Origin: Polluticaenibacter yanchengensis
GTDB lineage: Bacteria; Bacteroidota; Bacteroidia; Chitinophagales; Chitinophagaceae
Direction of reading: 5' to 3'
DNA length: 38,143 nucleotides
NCBI GenBank assembly: GCA_027854065.1
Contig: JAQGEF010000034.1
Location: forward strand, 1-38,143
Within the stretch, counting starts at the first letter, position 1, and every line of letters begins with the position of its first letter. Of the stretch, positions 16,941 through 25,704 are shown piece by piece. Position numbers and translations under genes: made by a program. The notes beneath the pieces are model-generated. The model was not told the DNA's origin, made no database searches, and saw nothing but the letters and a program-made list of their open reading frames with translations.

Positions 16941-19229
16941 TTAACGTAAAGTGAACCTGAATCCTAAAAACGCCCTGATACCCTGGTTAGCTGCAAAGCT
17001 ATAAGTAGGGTCGAACTGTAAGGCATATGGGTTGCCTGCTGTAGCCAAAGGCAAACCATCACTACCCCACTCTACCTGTTTATTAAAAGGATCGAATGAC
17101 CGCGCTATTAAAAATGGATTCTGTTTTGTAGGTAACCAATTGAGCAGATTTTTAGCACCGCCGTATATTTCCATTTTCTTATTAATATAATAGGTCACCT
17201 GGATATTCTGAATACTGTAAAATGGTGATTTTGCAGCTCTGGGGTCCAGTTCGTTTAGTAACGGTAATAGCATACTTCCATAAAAGTTCCCGGTATAATC
17301 AATTTTATATTTTGGTTTTGTGTAGGAAATTCCCCATACGCCACTCCATTTTTCGGTAAACAACTGCCGGGATTTTTCACCCGCTTCTACTTTATAAACA
17401 TCCATTACTGTAACACCGGTATTTATATTAATACCTTCCGGCAAATTCAGTTCCAGGCTTAAACTTGCTCCTTTTGATATGGAATGTCCATTTAGATTAG
17501 CGTAATAAATGTATTGCGGATGACTTTCATAATCGGCAATGATCCTGTTAGAAAATTTGGTATAGAAAAGTGAAGCGTCAATATTCAACCTGCTGGCATT
17601 GAGCTTTATTTTTTTAACCAGGTTCAGATTGATGTTCCAGGATTTTTCCGGCTTTAAATCTTCTTCAAATACAACCTCCCTGCTACCTGTTAATGCCATA
17701 TGATCTTCGGTAAATACATTGGCCACCCTGTAACCATTGCCCCAACTCAGCCTTACCTGGTTGTGCTTATCCACAGACTGCCATTTATAAGCGATACGCG
17801 GTGTAAAAATATTCCCGTGAATGCTGTTATAATCATAGCGTGCACCTGCCAGCAACTTATGCTGCGGATGAAATGACCATTCATCCTGCAGGAAGAAGCC
17901 CGGCAAATGTGTTTTTTGTGGATTGTTCTTACTTTTATCATCCGGATCAGCGGTTACGACTGTGTTATCATCATAATAGGTGTACCGGTATGCGATCCCT
18001 GTCAGCAAATCATGGGTTCCAATGGTCTTCAACCAGATCATTTGGGTGAATGCGATATCCTGGTCTGCTTTAAAAACCTGGTCGCCATATACACTGTTCT
18101 GCCTGTGAATGTTACCGCTGAATGACCACTGTACATTCTCTCTGAAAGGCAATTTATAATTAGCGATCAACTCGGCCCTGTTGGTATAAATACTTTCCCC
18201 GTATACTTCATCGCCGCCCCTGTATTTTCTTTGCCAATTCATCTCTCCGCCCCAGCGGTCCTCATAAACATAACGTGTTCCAACAGATAAATGACTGTGC
18301 TTACCTAAGTTCCAGTAAAGTTTATTAAAAACAGACAAGCGTTTTTGTAAAGTGATGTCAGTAAATCCATCTCCGTTTTTATCCACCGGGTTGGAATAGT
18401 CAAAATAATTAATGCCGGTAAGCATCGTCCCATTGTTTCCCAGCTTAGATTTCAAACCCAGGTCAACATTGTACTCCTGCCAGCTCGTACTCATCACATC
18501 GACTGATATAATTGGTGCGGCAGACGGTTGTTTGGTAATAACATTTATGATTCCTCCAACCGCCTCACTGCCATATAATGTGGATGCCGGGCCCTTTACA
18601 ACTTCTACGCGATCAATTAATGATTGAGGAATGCCACTTAAACCATATACTGTTGACAATCCACTCACGATAGGCATTCCATCAATCATTACCATTGTAT
18701 AAGGGCCTTCTAATCCATTTATATGAATATCCCCGGTGTTGCATACACTACAGTTCACCTGTGGCTTCACGCCGTTTATATTCTGCATTGATTCGAATAA
18801 ATTCGGAACAGGATTCGCTTTTAAAAATGACTGCGTGTAAATTTCCACAGGAATAATACTTTCAGACTTCCTGATTGGTTTTAAACTTCCTGAAACAACT
18901 ACCTGTTCCAGTTCCTGTTCTTCTGTTTGTAATAACACATATAAGGTATCTTTTAAACTTTCCACAGCATATTGTTTTTCAAACTTCGAAAATCCTGTCA
19001 TAGAAACGATAATATCCAGGATTTTAACATTATTGAGTGCCATTTCAAAAATCCCTTCATGATTAGTCACGCCATTTTGTTTCGCTTTTTTACTTTCTAC
19101 GGTCGCCCCTGCCAGCGGCTGTAACGTTCCGGTTTCTTTTATAACAATAACAACGGTTTCTTTTTGAGCTTTTGATTGTTGGTAGATAAATAGTAGTAAA
19201 ACAAAAATTATTATTGGCTTCAGATTCAT
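16941..19229 (-). CDS. TonB-dependent outer membrane receptor, probably metal-related
   Basis: 762 residues from the ATG at 19229; a GTG three codons upstream is less likely. A signal peptide (1-22, ending KAQ) is followed by a CarboxypepD_reg-like domain (about 24-100), a plug (about 115-230, with IDGMPI, RVEVVKGPASTLYGSEAVGGIINVIT) and a 22-strand barrel to the end. The plug has an uncommon CxxC pair (C160, C163) in NCSVCNTGDIHINGLEG. The receptor would import a substrate across the outer membrane using TonB energy. It is divergent from a DtxR/MntR-type regulator, with a perfect palindrome over its -33 region, so the substrate is probably iron, manganese or another metal, or a metal complex. 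No HmuY-like or ABC transporter gene is adjacent. The substrate is inferred from context only. Confidence 0.9.
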   Translation of the reverse strand: MNLKPIIIFVLLLFIYQQSKAQKETVVIVIKETGTLQPLAGATVESKKAKQNGVTNHEGIFEMALNNVKILDIIVSMTGFSKFEKQYAVESLKDTLYVLLQTEEQELEQVVVSGSLKPIRKSESIIPVEIYTQSFLKANPVPNLFESMQNINGVKPQVNCSVCNTGDIHINGLEGPYTMVMIDGMPIVSGLSTVYGLSGIPQSLIDRVEVVKGPASTLYGSEAVGGIINVITKQPSAAPIISVDVMSTSWQEYNVDLGLKSKLGNNGTMLTGINYFDYSNPVDKNGDGFTDITLQKRLSVFNKLYWNLGKHSHLSVGTRYVYEDRWGGEMNWQRKYRGGDEVYGESIYTNRAELIANYKLPFRENVQWSFSGNIHRQNSVYGDQVFKADQDIAFTQMIWLKTIGTHDLLTGIAYRYTYYDDNTVVTADPDDKSKNNPQKTHLPGFFLQDEWSFHPQHKLLAGARYDYNSIHGNIFTPRIAYKWQSVDKHNQVRLSWGNGYRVANVFTEDHMALTGSREVVFEEDLKPEKSWNINLNLVKKIKLNASRLNIDASLFYTKFSNRIIADYESHPQYIYYANLNGHSISKGASLSLELNLPEGININTGVTVMDVYKVEAGEKSRQLFTEKWSGVWGISYTKPKYKIDYTGNFYGSMLLPLLNELDPRAAKSPFYSIQNIQVTYYINKKMEIYGGAKNLLNWLPTKQNPFLIARSFDPFNKQVEWGSDGLPLATAGNPYALQFDPTYSFAANQGIRAFLGFRFTLR

Positions 19230-19257
19230 AACAGACACATTTATTTTTTATCTATTG

Positions 19258-19265
19258 CAAAGTTA
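19258..19265 (-). promoter_or_regulatory. -7 promoter element of the TonB receptor
   Basis: On the minus strand this reads TAACTTTG, an exact TAnnTTTG match, about 28 bases before the receptor ATG. The -33 region is replaced by the palindrome at 19282-19303 and has no clear TTG. Confidence 0.6.
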
Positions 19266-19281
19266 AATACAAACACAACAT

Positions 19282-19303
19282 AAAGTTAGATTATTCTAAC
19301 TTT
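19282..19303. promoter_or_regulatory. Candidate DtxR/MntR operator, perfect 9-4-9 palindrome
   Basis: AAAGTTAGA and TCTAACTTT are exact reverse complements around TTAT. The site covers the -33 region of the receptor promoter and lies just upstream of the promoter of the divergent DtxR-type gene. GTTAG/CTAAC half sites resemble the DtxR/IdeR half-site TTAG/CTAA, though the spacing is wider and similar in length to MntR boxes. Confidence 0.75.
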
Positions 19304-19347
19304 TATTTTTACATAATATAACATCAACATTAGTAACTCAAAAAAAG

Positions 19348-19355
19348 TAAATTTG
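19348..19355 (+). promoter_or_regulatory. -7 promoter element of the DtxR-type gene
   Basis: TAAATTTG matches TAnnTTTG exactly, 19 bases before the ATG at 19374. It overlaps the upstream TTG codon at 19353, which therefore cannot be the real start. Confidence 0.55.
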
Positions 19356-19373
19356 CTACATAAAACAAATGGG

Positions 19374-20033
19374 ATGTTTACACCAATTGAAGAAAATTAC
19401 CTGAAAGCTTTGTTTAGCTTAGCAAACAGCAATGGAGAAGTGAACGTAAATGAGCTAAGCAAGCATCTGAACATTAAAATGCCTACGGTAAACAGCATGA
19501 TCAAAAAGTTTGCTGAAAAAGACCTGGTCATTTATGAAAGCTATAAACCAGTACAACTCTCTCCCAAAGGAAAAAAAGAGGCTGCCAAAATTATCAGGAA
19601 ACACCGCCTGACAGAAATGTTCCTGGTACAGGTAATGGGATTCGGATGGGAAGAGGTACATGAAATAGCAGAACAAATAGAACATATAAAGTCCAATAAC
19701 TTTTTCGACAAAATGGATGAACTACTGGACTATCCTCAATTTGACCCGCACGGCTCTCCGATACCGGACAAAAACGGTAAAGTAATAAACCCTCATTTTA
19801 TAAAGTTGAGCGATTGCAAACTAAATGACAATGTGATCATCAAAGCGATCAGTGATTCTTCCAATGAGTTTTTATTATTCCTGAACAGTAAGGAAATCCA
19901 CTTAGGTAATAAAGCGGAAATAACGGGTATAGAAACTTATGACAAAACATTTACCCTGAAGTTTTCGAGAAATAAAACAGAAGTATTCTCCAAACTGGTT
20001 TGCGATAAATTATTGGTACAGAAAATTGAATAA
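19374..20033 (+). CDS. DtxR/MntR-family metal-dependent transcriptional regulator
   Basis: 219 residues from the ATG at 19374. An N-terminal winged helix (about 1-65, with recognition helix MPTVNSMIKKFAEK) precedes the metal-binding dimerisation domain (about 66-130) and a C-terminal SH3/FeoA-like domain (about 150-219). Family ligands are recognisable: RKHRLTE (His79 and Glu83 of DtxR) and VHEIAEQIEH, which matches His98, Cys102 replaced by Glu, Glu105 and His106. The Glu in place of Cys is the MntR pattern and hints at Mn2+ or Fe2+ sensing. The first ligand (Met10 in DtxR, Asp8 in MntR) is Asn8 here. It probably represses the divergent TonB receptor when metal is plentiful, through the palindrome between them. 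Confidence 0.92.
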   Translation: MFTPIEENYLKALFSLANSNGEVNVNELSKHLNIKMPTVNSMIKKFAEKDLVIYESYKPVQLSPKGKKEAAKIIRKHRLTEMFLVQVMGFGWEEVHEIAEQIEHIKSNNFFDKMDELLDYPQFDPHGSPIPDKNGKVINPHFIKLSDCKLNDNVIIKAISDSSNEFLLFLNSKEIHLGNKAEITGIETYDKTFTLKFSRNKTEVFSKLVCDKLLVQKIE

Positions 20034-20108
20034 CTAAATTGACAATACCCGGGTAATTGATAATACAAGAAGGTGCACTTAGGGCCTTATAGCAATTCTA
20101 CCGGCGAA

Positions 20109-20180
20109 GGGCTACCGGATGCGAAGGGCCTGGTACGAGGCACGAGTACCGAGCGACAGCGAGCCCAAAGCAGCCGGAAC
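20109..20180. repeat. Structured dispersed repeat, copy A
   Basis: About 72 bp, roughly 80% identical to the inverted copy at 37995-38067. Both contain the invariant block CGAAGGGCCTGGTACGA and nested inverted pairs GGGCT...AGCCC and GGTAC...GTACC. It lies between the convergent regulator and beta-helix genes and is clearly richer in GC than its surroundings, as expected of a REP-like element. No transposase is nearby. Confidence 0.8.
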
Positions 20181-20213
20181 AAATGCTCAATAGTATTACA
20201 AATATTGAAAGCC

Positions 20214-20250
20214 CCAATAAAAAACAGGCCAGTTTTGAAAACTGACCTGT
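20214..20250 (-). terminator. Terminator of the GH141-like gene
   Basis: Arms ACAGGCCAGT / ACTGACCTGT with one mismatch form a strong stem; on the minus strand a run of six T bases follows. It lies 14 bases after the stop of the beta-helix gene. Confidence 0.85.
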
Positions 20251-20263
20251 CATTTCACATTGC

Positions 20264-22210
20264 TTATTCGTGCCCGGTATTTTTCTCTATACCATCAAAA
20301 TAATTGACCGGACGTTTATAATCGATGTCAGTCCTGTATTTTAATAAATGCTTGAAGTCATCTTTCAACCCTGCAGAAAAACGAATAGAATCATTGACCA
20401 TCGGGCCATTGTTTTCCCAAAGGTTATTAGGTCCGTTAGCATTCCGTAAAAATTTCTGCTGAGGGCACCAATTATCTTTTACTGTAAAATAGGCCGACCC
20501 CTCATCGCAATATAAGTAGAACCAATGTTCCGGCAAATGTGCATAAGGCGCTACATAAATGCTGTCTATATGATTGTACATGATCTGTGAACCGGGCTGG
20601 GCACTCAATGTGTAAACGGCTGCCACATCATACATATGCTTGCCGTAATGCGTAATTTTATTAGCTAAGATCTTATTATTGCTCATCACGTTGATTGTTC
20701 TGCTCCAACCCCAGCCTACGGAAATGCCGGAATAACCCAGGTCGGAAATATCATTATTAGCAATGGTGATATTTTTTACAAAACCGGCGCCAATGCCCAC
20801 ACAACCCCAATCTTCGTTAGTAGCATTCGATATTAAATTATTGGTGATGATATCGTCATTAGCAACCACTCTGTTGTCGTACGGATTAAATGGGATATGT
20901 GCTTCATAATCTTCGTCGGAAAAAGTACCCACCATTAAAGCCGTTCCGCCAATATCCTTAAAAACATTACCATTAATAAAGTTGTTTTTTGAGCCCCTCA
21001 CAAAATCTACACCGGTAGCAGCCATGTGCATGAATGTGCAGTTGGTAATTTTATTATTATGTGAAAAGTTATAAAGCAGCGCAGCGCCCTGCCTGCCTAA
21101 CCAAGCCTGGTTTTCCAATCCTTTTTTATCAGGAGTGCCCGGTATTTTAAGTTTATAAGCTTCCAGCATATACAAACCGGCCTGGTGTGGTACATGCCCG
21201 TGATGCGAAGGTCGTAACCAGGTCGCATATTTAAAATGCAAGCCGTTTAAGTTAAAGTATTGAACAGGAAAGTCGATAGAACCATTTACCAGCACCAGGT
21301 TCTCTAAAACCGGAATAACCACATTAGCTGTTGCCAGGTTTTCACCAGTGCGGGGCCAGTAATAAATTTTACCGGCGGCGATATCCTGGAACCACTCACC
21401 CGGCTGGTTGAGTAACTGAATAGCATTACTTAAAAAGAATGCCGAGTTCCCTGTTTTAGCAGAATGCCAGGGAGCCGGCCACGGGTGTTCATTTTGAATT
21501 TTACTTTCCGGTTGGTAGAACGACAAACGGACACTGTCCCCAAAATCTTCGTATTGGCGCACACGCAGATTAGCGACTTCCCACCATTGGTGAATTAAAA
21601 ATTCTAACGTCTCAACCTCTTTTAAAGAAGCTGTTTTTGGTTTAGGGATCCAAACCTGTTCTGTTGTTTTATCCCAACGGATAATACGGCTCATACTATC
21701 GCCATCACGGTCCCTGGCACGAACAGCTTTAAGATCATTCACCCAAAGCTGGCGGGTTTCTATTACCCTGCCGTGTACTCTAGGTGCGTCTGCTACCCAT
21801 ACATTACCCAACGCCTCTTTAGGCAACCCCTTTACAGTGGCGCGTAATTTTTGCCAACCTTTAACCGGCATTCCTCCGCTGATGACCGGCTGTTCACCTG
21901 GTGCATTCGTAATAGTTGTCGGGCTGGAAACCGTCCCGGCATCTTCAGTACGGATATAGACCGGTTCAAACAACTGGTAAGTCCCTTCTTTTACAAATAT
22001 CTGGATCCCACCATCTATCTTCGGGTCATTCAAACGACGCATTTCCCTGGCCAGGCGAACCGCCTGTGCAACGGTTTGAACCGGCTGTTCTTTAGTACCT
22101 GCATTTTTATCCGAACCATTCGGTGACACCCATATTTCGGCAGCAGCCATTACAGATGTAAAACCAATACAACTTAAAACAGCAGATAATAATAATTTCT
22201 TTAAAAGCAT
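20264..22210 (-). CDS. Exported right-handed beta-helix glycoside hydrolase, GH141-like
   Basis: 648 residues. A signal peptide (1-23) is followed by an opening EIWVSPNGSDKNAGTKEQPVQT, typical of pectate-lyase-like beta-helix enzymes. An inserted beta-sandwich (about 110-310) and a long helix with NN-I turns follow (about 330-560), with GYSGISVGWGWS and AAVYTLSAQPG in the last coils. This layout fits GH141, whose studied members act on alpha-L-fucose in rhamnogalacturonan II or on xylan. The specificity cannot be read from sequence. The gene is downstream of the GH2 gene on the same strand, but an intrinsic terminator sits between them, about 25 bases before this ATG. Confidence 0.8.
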   Translation of the reverse strand: MLLKKLLLSAVLSCIGFTSVMAAAEIWVSPNGSDKNAGTKEQPVQTVAQAVRLAREMRRLNDPKIDGGIQIFVKEGTYQLFEPVYIRTEDAGTVSSPTTITNAPGEQPVISGGMPVKGWQKLRATVKGLPKEALGNVWVADAPRVHGRVIETRQLWVNDLKAVRARDRDGDSMSRIIRWDKTTEQVWIPKPKTASLKEVETLEFLIHQWWEVANLRVRQYEDFGDSVRLSFYQPESKIQNEHPWPAPWHSAKTGNSAFFLSNAIQLLNQPGEWFQDIAAGKIYYWPRTGENLATANVVIPVLENLVLVNGSIDFPVQYFNLNGLHFKYATWLRPSHHGHVPHQAGLYMLEAYKLKIPGTPDKKGLENQAWLGRQGAALLYNFSHNNKITNCTFMHMAATGVDFVRGSKNNFINGNVFKDIGGTALMVGTFSDEDYEAHIPFNPYDNRVVANDDIITNNLISNATNEDWGCVGIGAGFVKNITIANNDISDLGYSGISVGWGWSRTINVMSNNKILANKITHYGKHMYDVAAVYTLSAQPGSQIMYNHIDSIYVAPYAHLPEHWFYLYCDEGSAYFTVKDNWCPQQKFLRNANGPNNLWENNGPMVNDSIRFSAGLKDDFKHLLKYRTDIDYKRPVNYFDGIEKNTGHE

Positions 22211-22234
22211 GATCCGTTCGCTTTATAATTTATT

Positions 22235-22262
22235 AAAAAGTGCCGCATCTGACGGCACTTTT
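22235..22262 (-). terminator. Terminator between the GH2 and GH141-like genes
   Basis: Arms AAAAGTGCCG / CGGCACTTTT with a 7-base loop and a T-run on either strand. It lies about 94 bases after the GH2 stop and about 25 bases before the next start codon. Confidence 0.85.
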
Positions 22263-22355
22263 TACTTTGTGAGTGTAATATTCCGAAATGTTTGAGCAAT
22301 ACTTCAAAAAAAGTTCCTGCTTACTACTCATTCATTTCTATTTACTGCAGGTGAA

Positions 22356-25151
22356 TTATTTTCCTGAAAAATCAAAATACAAAGTCAGTTGCAACGCCCG
22401 CGTAACATCCTTTTCATAATCATAAAATACATTGTAGCGGCTCATTGGTCCCGTATAATCTGCACGCTGCGTTTTAGTACCGATTCCGGAAATACCTTGT
22501 AAGAAAGAAATATCTCCCTTAGGGAATTTCGGATTGTAATTATGCCACGGATCATCTTTCCAGGCAGGTGTAAACAACCGGAAAAACAGGTCTTCATTAT
22601 CAGTAAACACTTTAAAATGCTGGCTGTTCTTCATATTCACCTGCAACCAGTACATATTAGAATGATATCCTTTAAACTCAGGATAAATAATAGGGTATTC
22701 ACCCGTTTCAGTATTATTATAATCCTTATGCCAGATACCGAATTTATTACCTTTCAACCGATTTTTCCACACCCTGTACGGGCCGTTACCCATATAATCC
22801 ACGCTCGCAGTCTGGTCTTCCGGGAAGTTGAAGTTCACCCCTATATACGGCGTATGATAATGCGCAGGAAAATATTCTACTTTCATTTTTACAACACCAC
22901 TTGGATAAATGGTCCAGCGCAATACATTGTAACTCTCCTTTTTATCGTAGGTAGATTCAATAACCAGAGTATCTCCTACCATTTTGTGGACGAAGTTTTT
23001 AAAATTCGTCACACCCGAATCTATTATGGGGCCATTCACAAAAGGAATATCCCCTTTAGCGTTTGTCACAGATTTCAGCAATCCGGTAGTTTGATTGATA
23101 GATAATTTTACTGTTCCCGCAGTAATATGATAAGCAGAATCTGCCAGTGTAAAAGTAACTTTCGGCGCTTTTACCGAATCCGTTTTTGCTATACGGATAT
23201 CTTTTGGAGTAGAGATCGGGAAACTCCAGGTAAAGATTTCCTTTTTATCCGGGCCATTAGCTGTAATGTACAGCACATCATATTTTTTATAATCATCCGG
23301 CAATTTCAGTTTTAACCTGCCACGCTCCAAAGGTTTTAGATCCGGCGCAGCAACAGAACCCTTCTCCACCAAAGTATCTGCCAGTTTCTTAAGCTCCCAG
23401 GTAAAATTGCAATCCTTGATATTCGTGTAATGGAAGCGGTTTTCAATATCAAATGTACCGTCAAAACCCTCCGCTATAAAACGTCTTTCAAAGAAAACCG
23501 GGCTCCATACCTCTTTAATCGTATAAAAACTGCCTTCACGCTCGTGATATGCACCTAAAATACCATCAGCCGCACGGTCCTTATCTGTATCTAAAATATC
23601 GTTTTTATCTTTTCGTACTACAGCGTTATCAGCAAAGTCCCAAAGGAATCCGCCAGCCGATTGTGGGTTATACCACATATGTTTCCAGTAATCTTCCAGG
23701 CCCGCACCATGTCCGCCATCATACTGACCATGTAAAAACTCAGTGGGTAAAATTATTTCACGCCCGTTATCATAATTACCAATACCATAATTGTATTCAC
23801 GGTAATGCTGTGTTTCAATACCGCCAAATAACTGCCAGGGATGCACCACAGGACGCTTTTGTATATCATAAGCCGTAAATAATGAGTCCAGGCCAAAGTT
23901 GTGGCCGCCCTCATTACCATTTGCCCAGATAACGATGGAAGGATGGTTCACATTAAAATCAATCATCTCCTTCAGCAGTTTCGCACCCGTAACCGTATCG
24001 TAATTACCATGCCAGCCAGCCAGTTCATCCATAACAAATAATCCCAAAGAATCGCAGATATCAAGGAAACTCTCATCTGACGGGTAATGTGCATTCCGAA
24101 CAGCGTTCATGTTCATTTCTTTAATCGTTTGCACATCAGCCAGGTTTCTTTCATAATTAAGCGTCCGTCCCGTAGTAGGCCAGAATGAATGACGGTTCAC
24201 ACCCTTCATTTTCACTTTCACCCCATTCACATATATACCGTCCCGTTGCTTTACTTCCACCGTTCTAAAACCAAAACGCTTCTTTACACTATGCACCACT
24301 TCACCCTTCGTATCATATAATTCAAATACCACATTGTACAAGTTCGGGGTTTCCGGGTTCCATAATTTAGGTTGTTCAATATTAGTCCCCAACTGCACTT
24401 CAGTCGTTCCCTTTTTAAAGTTGGTCCTGAAAGGGCCCCAAACCTTTTCACCATTCAGGTGATAGATCTGCCCCGTAGCATATACCGCATTTTTATTAGA
24501 GTTCATATACACGTTCGCCGTAAACTGACCATTCGCTTTTGCGTTGATAGCAACATTTTTAATATGTGCTTCCGGCAAAGCCTCTAACCATACCGGACGA
24601 AAAATGCCACCAAACAACCAGAAATCACCACGACGCTCTGCCTGGTTAACCGACTCGTTAGCCGAATGTTTCGCAACTGTCACTTCCAGCAGGTTGCTCT
24701 TCCCATAATTCAATAACTTACTGATATCATACTTGAATACATAATAAGCCCCCTGGTGCTGAACACCCGCTTTTTTACCATTGATCTTCACATCCGCATC
24801 GGTAAAAACACCTTCAAACACAATATTCACCACTTTCCCCTTCCATTCCGCAGGCACATCAAACTCATGCTTATACATGCCCTTTTCCATACCACGCACA
24901 CTGTCCTTCTGGAAACCATAATTATATTTCCCAAAACCTTGCAGTTCCCAGCAGGAAGGCACGTCAATAGTAGTCCACTTACCACTGTTCATACCATCCG
25001 TACAAAAGAAATCCCACTTTACCGCATCGCTGCTTCCCTTACCGGATAAATATTTCACTTCCGTTTCCTGCGCCCGAGCCTTCCCAAAAAAGCCACAACA
25101 CAAAAGCATTGCTGCCATTATTCCTATACCAAAACGCTTCCTGTTCTTCAT
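22356..25151 (-). CDS. Glycoside hydrolase family 2 enzyme, beta-galactosidase-like, exported
   Basis: 931 residues. A signal peptide (1-27, ending ARAQ) is followed by the GH2 sugar-binding jelly roll (about 40-195), an Ig-like domain (about 198-298) and the TIM barrel (about 300-560). The barrel shows GVNRHSFWP, NAVRNAHYPSD, the acid/base NE motif ANGNEGG (E414) and the likely nucleophile E471 in PTEFLHG. The C-terminus has a beta-galactosidase small-chain-like domain (about 660-931, with YMGNGPYRVWKNR). All catalytic parts are present. The enzyme should release a terminal beta-linked sugar in the periplasm or at the surface; galactose is the default guess, but Bacteroidota GH2 enzymes are diverse. 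The neighbouring GH141-like gene points to pectin or hemicellulose side chains. Confidence 0.93.
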   Translation of the reverse strand: MKNRKRFGIGIMAAMLLCCGFFGKARAQETEVKYLSGKGSSDAVKWDFFCTDGMNSGKWTTIDVPSCWELQGFGKYNYGFQKDSVRGMEKGMYKHEFDVPAEWKGKVVNIVFEGVFTDADVKINGKKAGVQHQGAYYVFKYDISKLLNYGKSNLLEVTVAKHSANESVNQAERRGDFWLFGGIFRPVWLEALPEAHIKNVAINAKANGQFTANVYMNSNKNAVYATGQIYHLNGEKVWGPFRTNFKKGTTEVQLGTNIEQPKLWNPETPNLYNVVFELYDTKGEVVHSVKKRFGFRTVEVKQRDGIYVNGVKVKMKGVNRHSFWPTTGRTLNYERNLADVQTIKEMNMNAVRNAHYPSDESFLDICDSLGLFVMDELAGWHGNYDTVTGAKLLKEMIDFNVNHPSIVIWANGNEGGHNFGLDSLFTAYDIQKRPVVHPWQLFGGIETQHYREYNYGIGNYDNGREIILPTEFLHGQYDGGHGAGLEDYWKHMWYNPQSAGGFLWDFADNAVVRKDKNDILDTDKDRAADGILGAYHEREGSFYTIKEVWSPVFFERRFIAEGFDGTFDIENRFHYTNIKDCNFTWELKKLADTLVEKGSVAAPDLKPLERGRLKLKLPDDYKKYDVLYITANGPDKKEIFTWSFPISTPKDIRIAKTDSVKAPKVTFTLADSAYHITAGTVKLSINQTTGLLKSVTNAKGDIPFVNGPIIDSGVTNFKNFVHKMVGDTLVIESTYDKKESYNVLRWTIYPSGVVKMKVEYFPAHYHTPYIGVNFNFPEDQTASVDYMGNGPYRVWKNRLKGNKFGIWHKDYNNTETGEYPIIYPEFKGYHSNMYWLQVNMKNSQHFKVFTDNEDLFFRLFTPAWKDDPWHNYNPKFPKGDISFLQGISGIGTKTQRADYTGPMSRYNVFYDYEKDVTRALQLTLYFDFSGK

Positions 25152-25650
25152 TATATCTGAATAATTAATGTTTTTTTTATTATTGAGCCGACAGTTGTAA
25201 TACTATCAGGCATCGTTGTGTCACTCACTGCATCCCCATAATTACTATTTAGCAGGCAACTGAACCGAGCAATCCTTTAGGTACATCAACGATTTTATAG
25301 ATAAAACCTCAACGTTGCTAAATTAAACTATGAGGCTATATTTTCAAAATAATTCGAAAGAAAACGAAAGGAATTCACAGCGCCCATATACAACAGGTAA
25401 GATGCTCCATTCAAAAATTCACCGGTTTCACCTTACCCATTCAAGCATGCTGCATATAAAAACATTTACCTTTCGGATAGCATACTTTTCCTTACTTGCT
25501 TCATTCAATTCATAGCAGAAAAGCCCGGTGAAACACCTGCTTAGTCCGCTTCAGGCAGTCACTTTAAAACACCAATGATACATGTTATAATTATTTTAGC
25601 TACCATACAGGCAAGCAATTGACTATTTTATTTTTAGGTAGTTTATTTTT
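25152..25650. other. Divergent intergenic region between GH2 and the MORN operon
   Basis: About 500 bp without a believable gene. A 61-codon ORF at 25330-25515 has no recognisable composition. No clear -7 element was found for the minus-strand GH2 gene, so its regulation by an extracytoplasmic sigma factor or another activator remains open. Confidence 0.5.
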
Positions 25651-25683
25651 TTTTGATAAATACATATATAGACATTATTTTTA
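25651..25683 (+). promoter_or_regulatory. Promoter of the MORN / transglutaminase operon
   Basis: TTTTG (25651-25655) is followed after 20 bases by TATTTTTA (25676-25683), one base off the TAnnTTTG consensus. The ATG is 22 bases further on. Confidence 0.6.
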
Positions 25684-25704
25684 ACCCAAAAATTGCGTCG
25701 TTAA

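Noticed and set aside
20041..20200. tRNA or other structured RNA gene at the GC-rich island
   Set aside because: No acceptor stem, anticodon arm or T-loop pattern; the inverted copy at 38 kb shows it is a dispersed repeat.
22542..23105. 187-codon ORF on the plus strand opposite the GH2 gene
   Set aside because: It is antisense to a well-supported GH2 coding region with intact motifs; no family resemblance.
25330..25515. 61-codon ORF in the GH2/MORN intergenic region
   Set aside because: No promoter, ribosome binding site or recognisable motif; short and AT-rich, as expected by chance.
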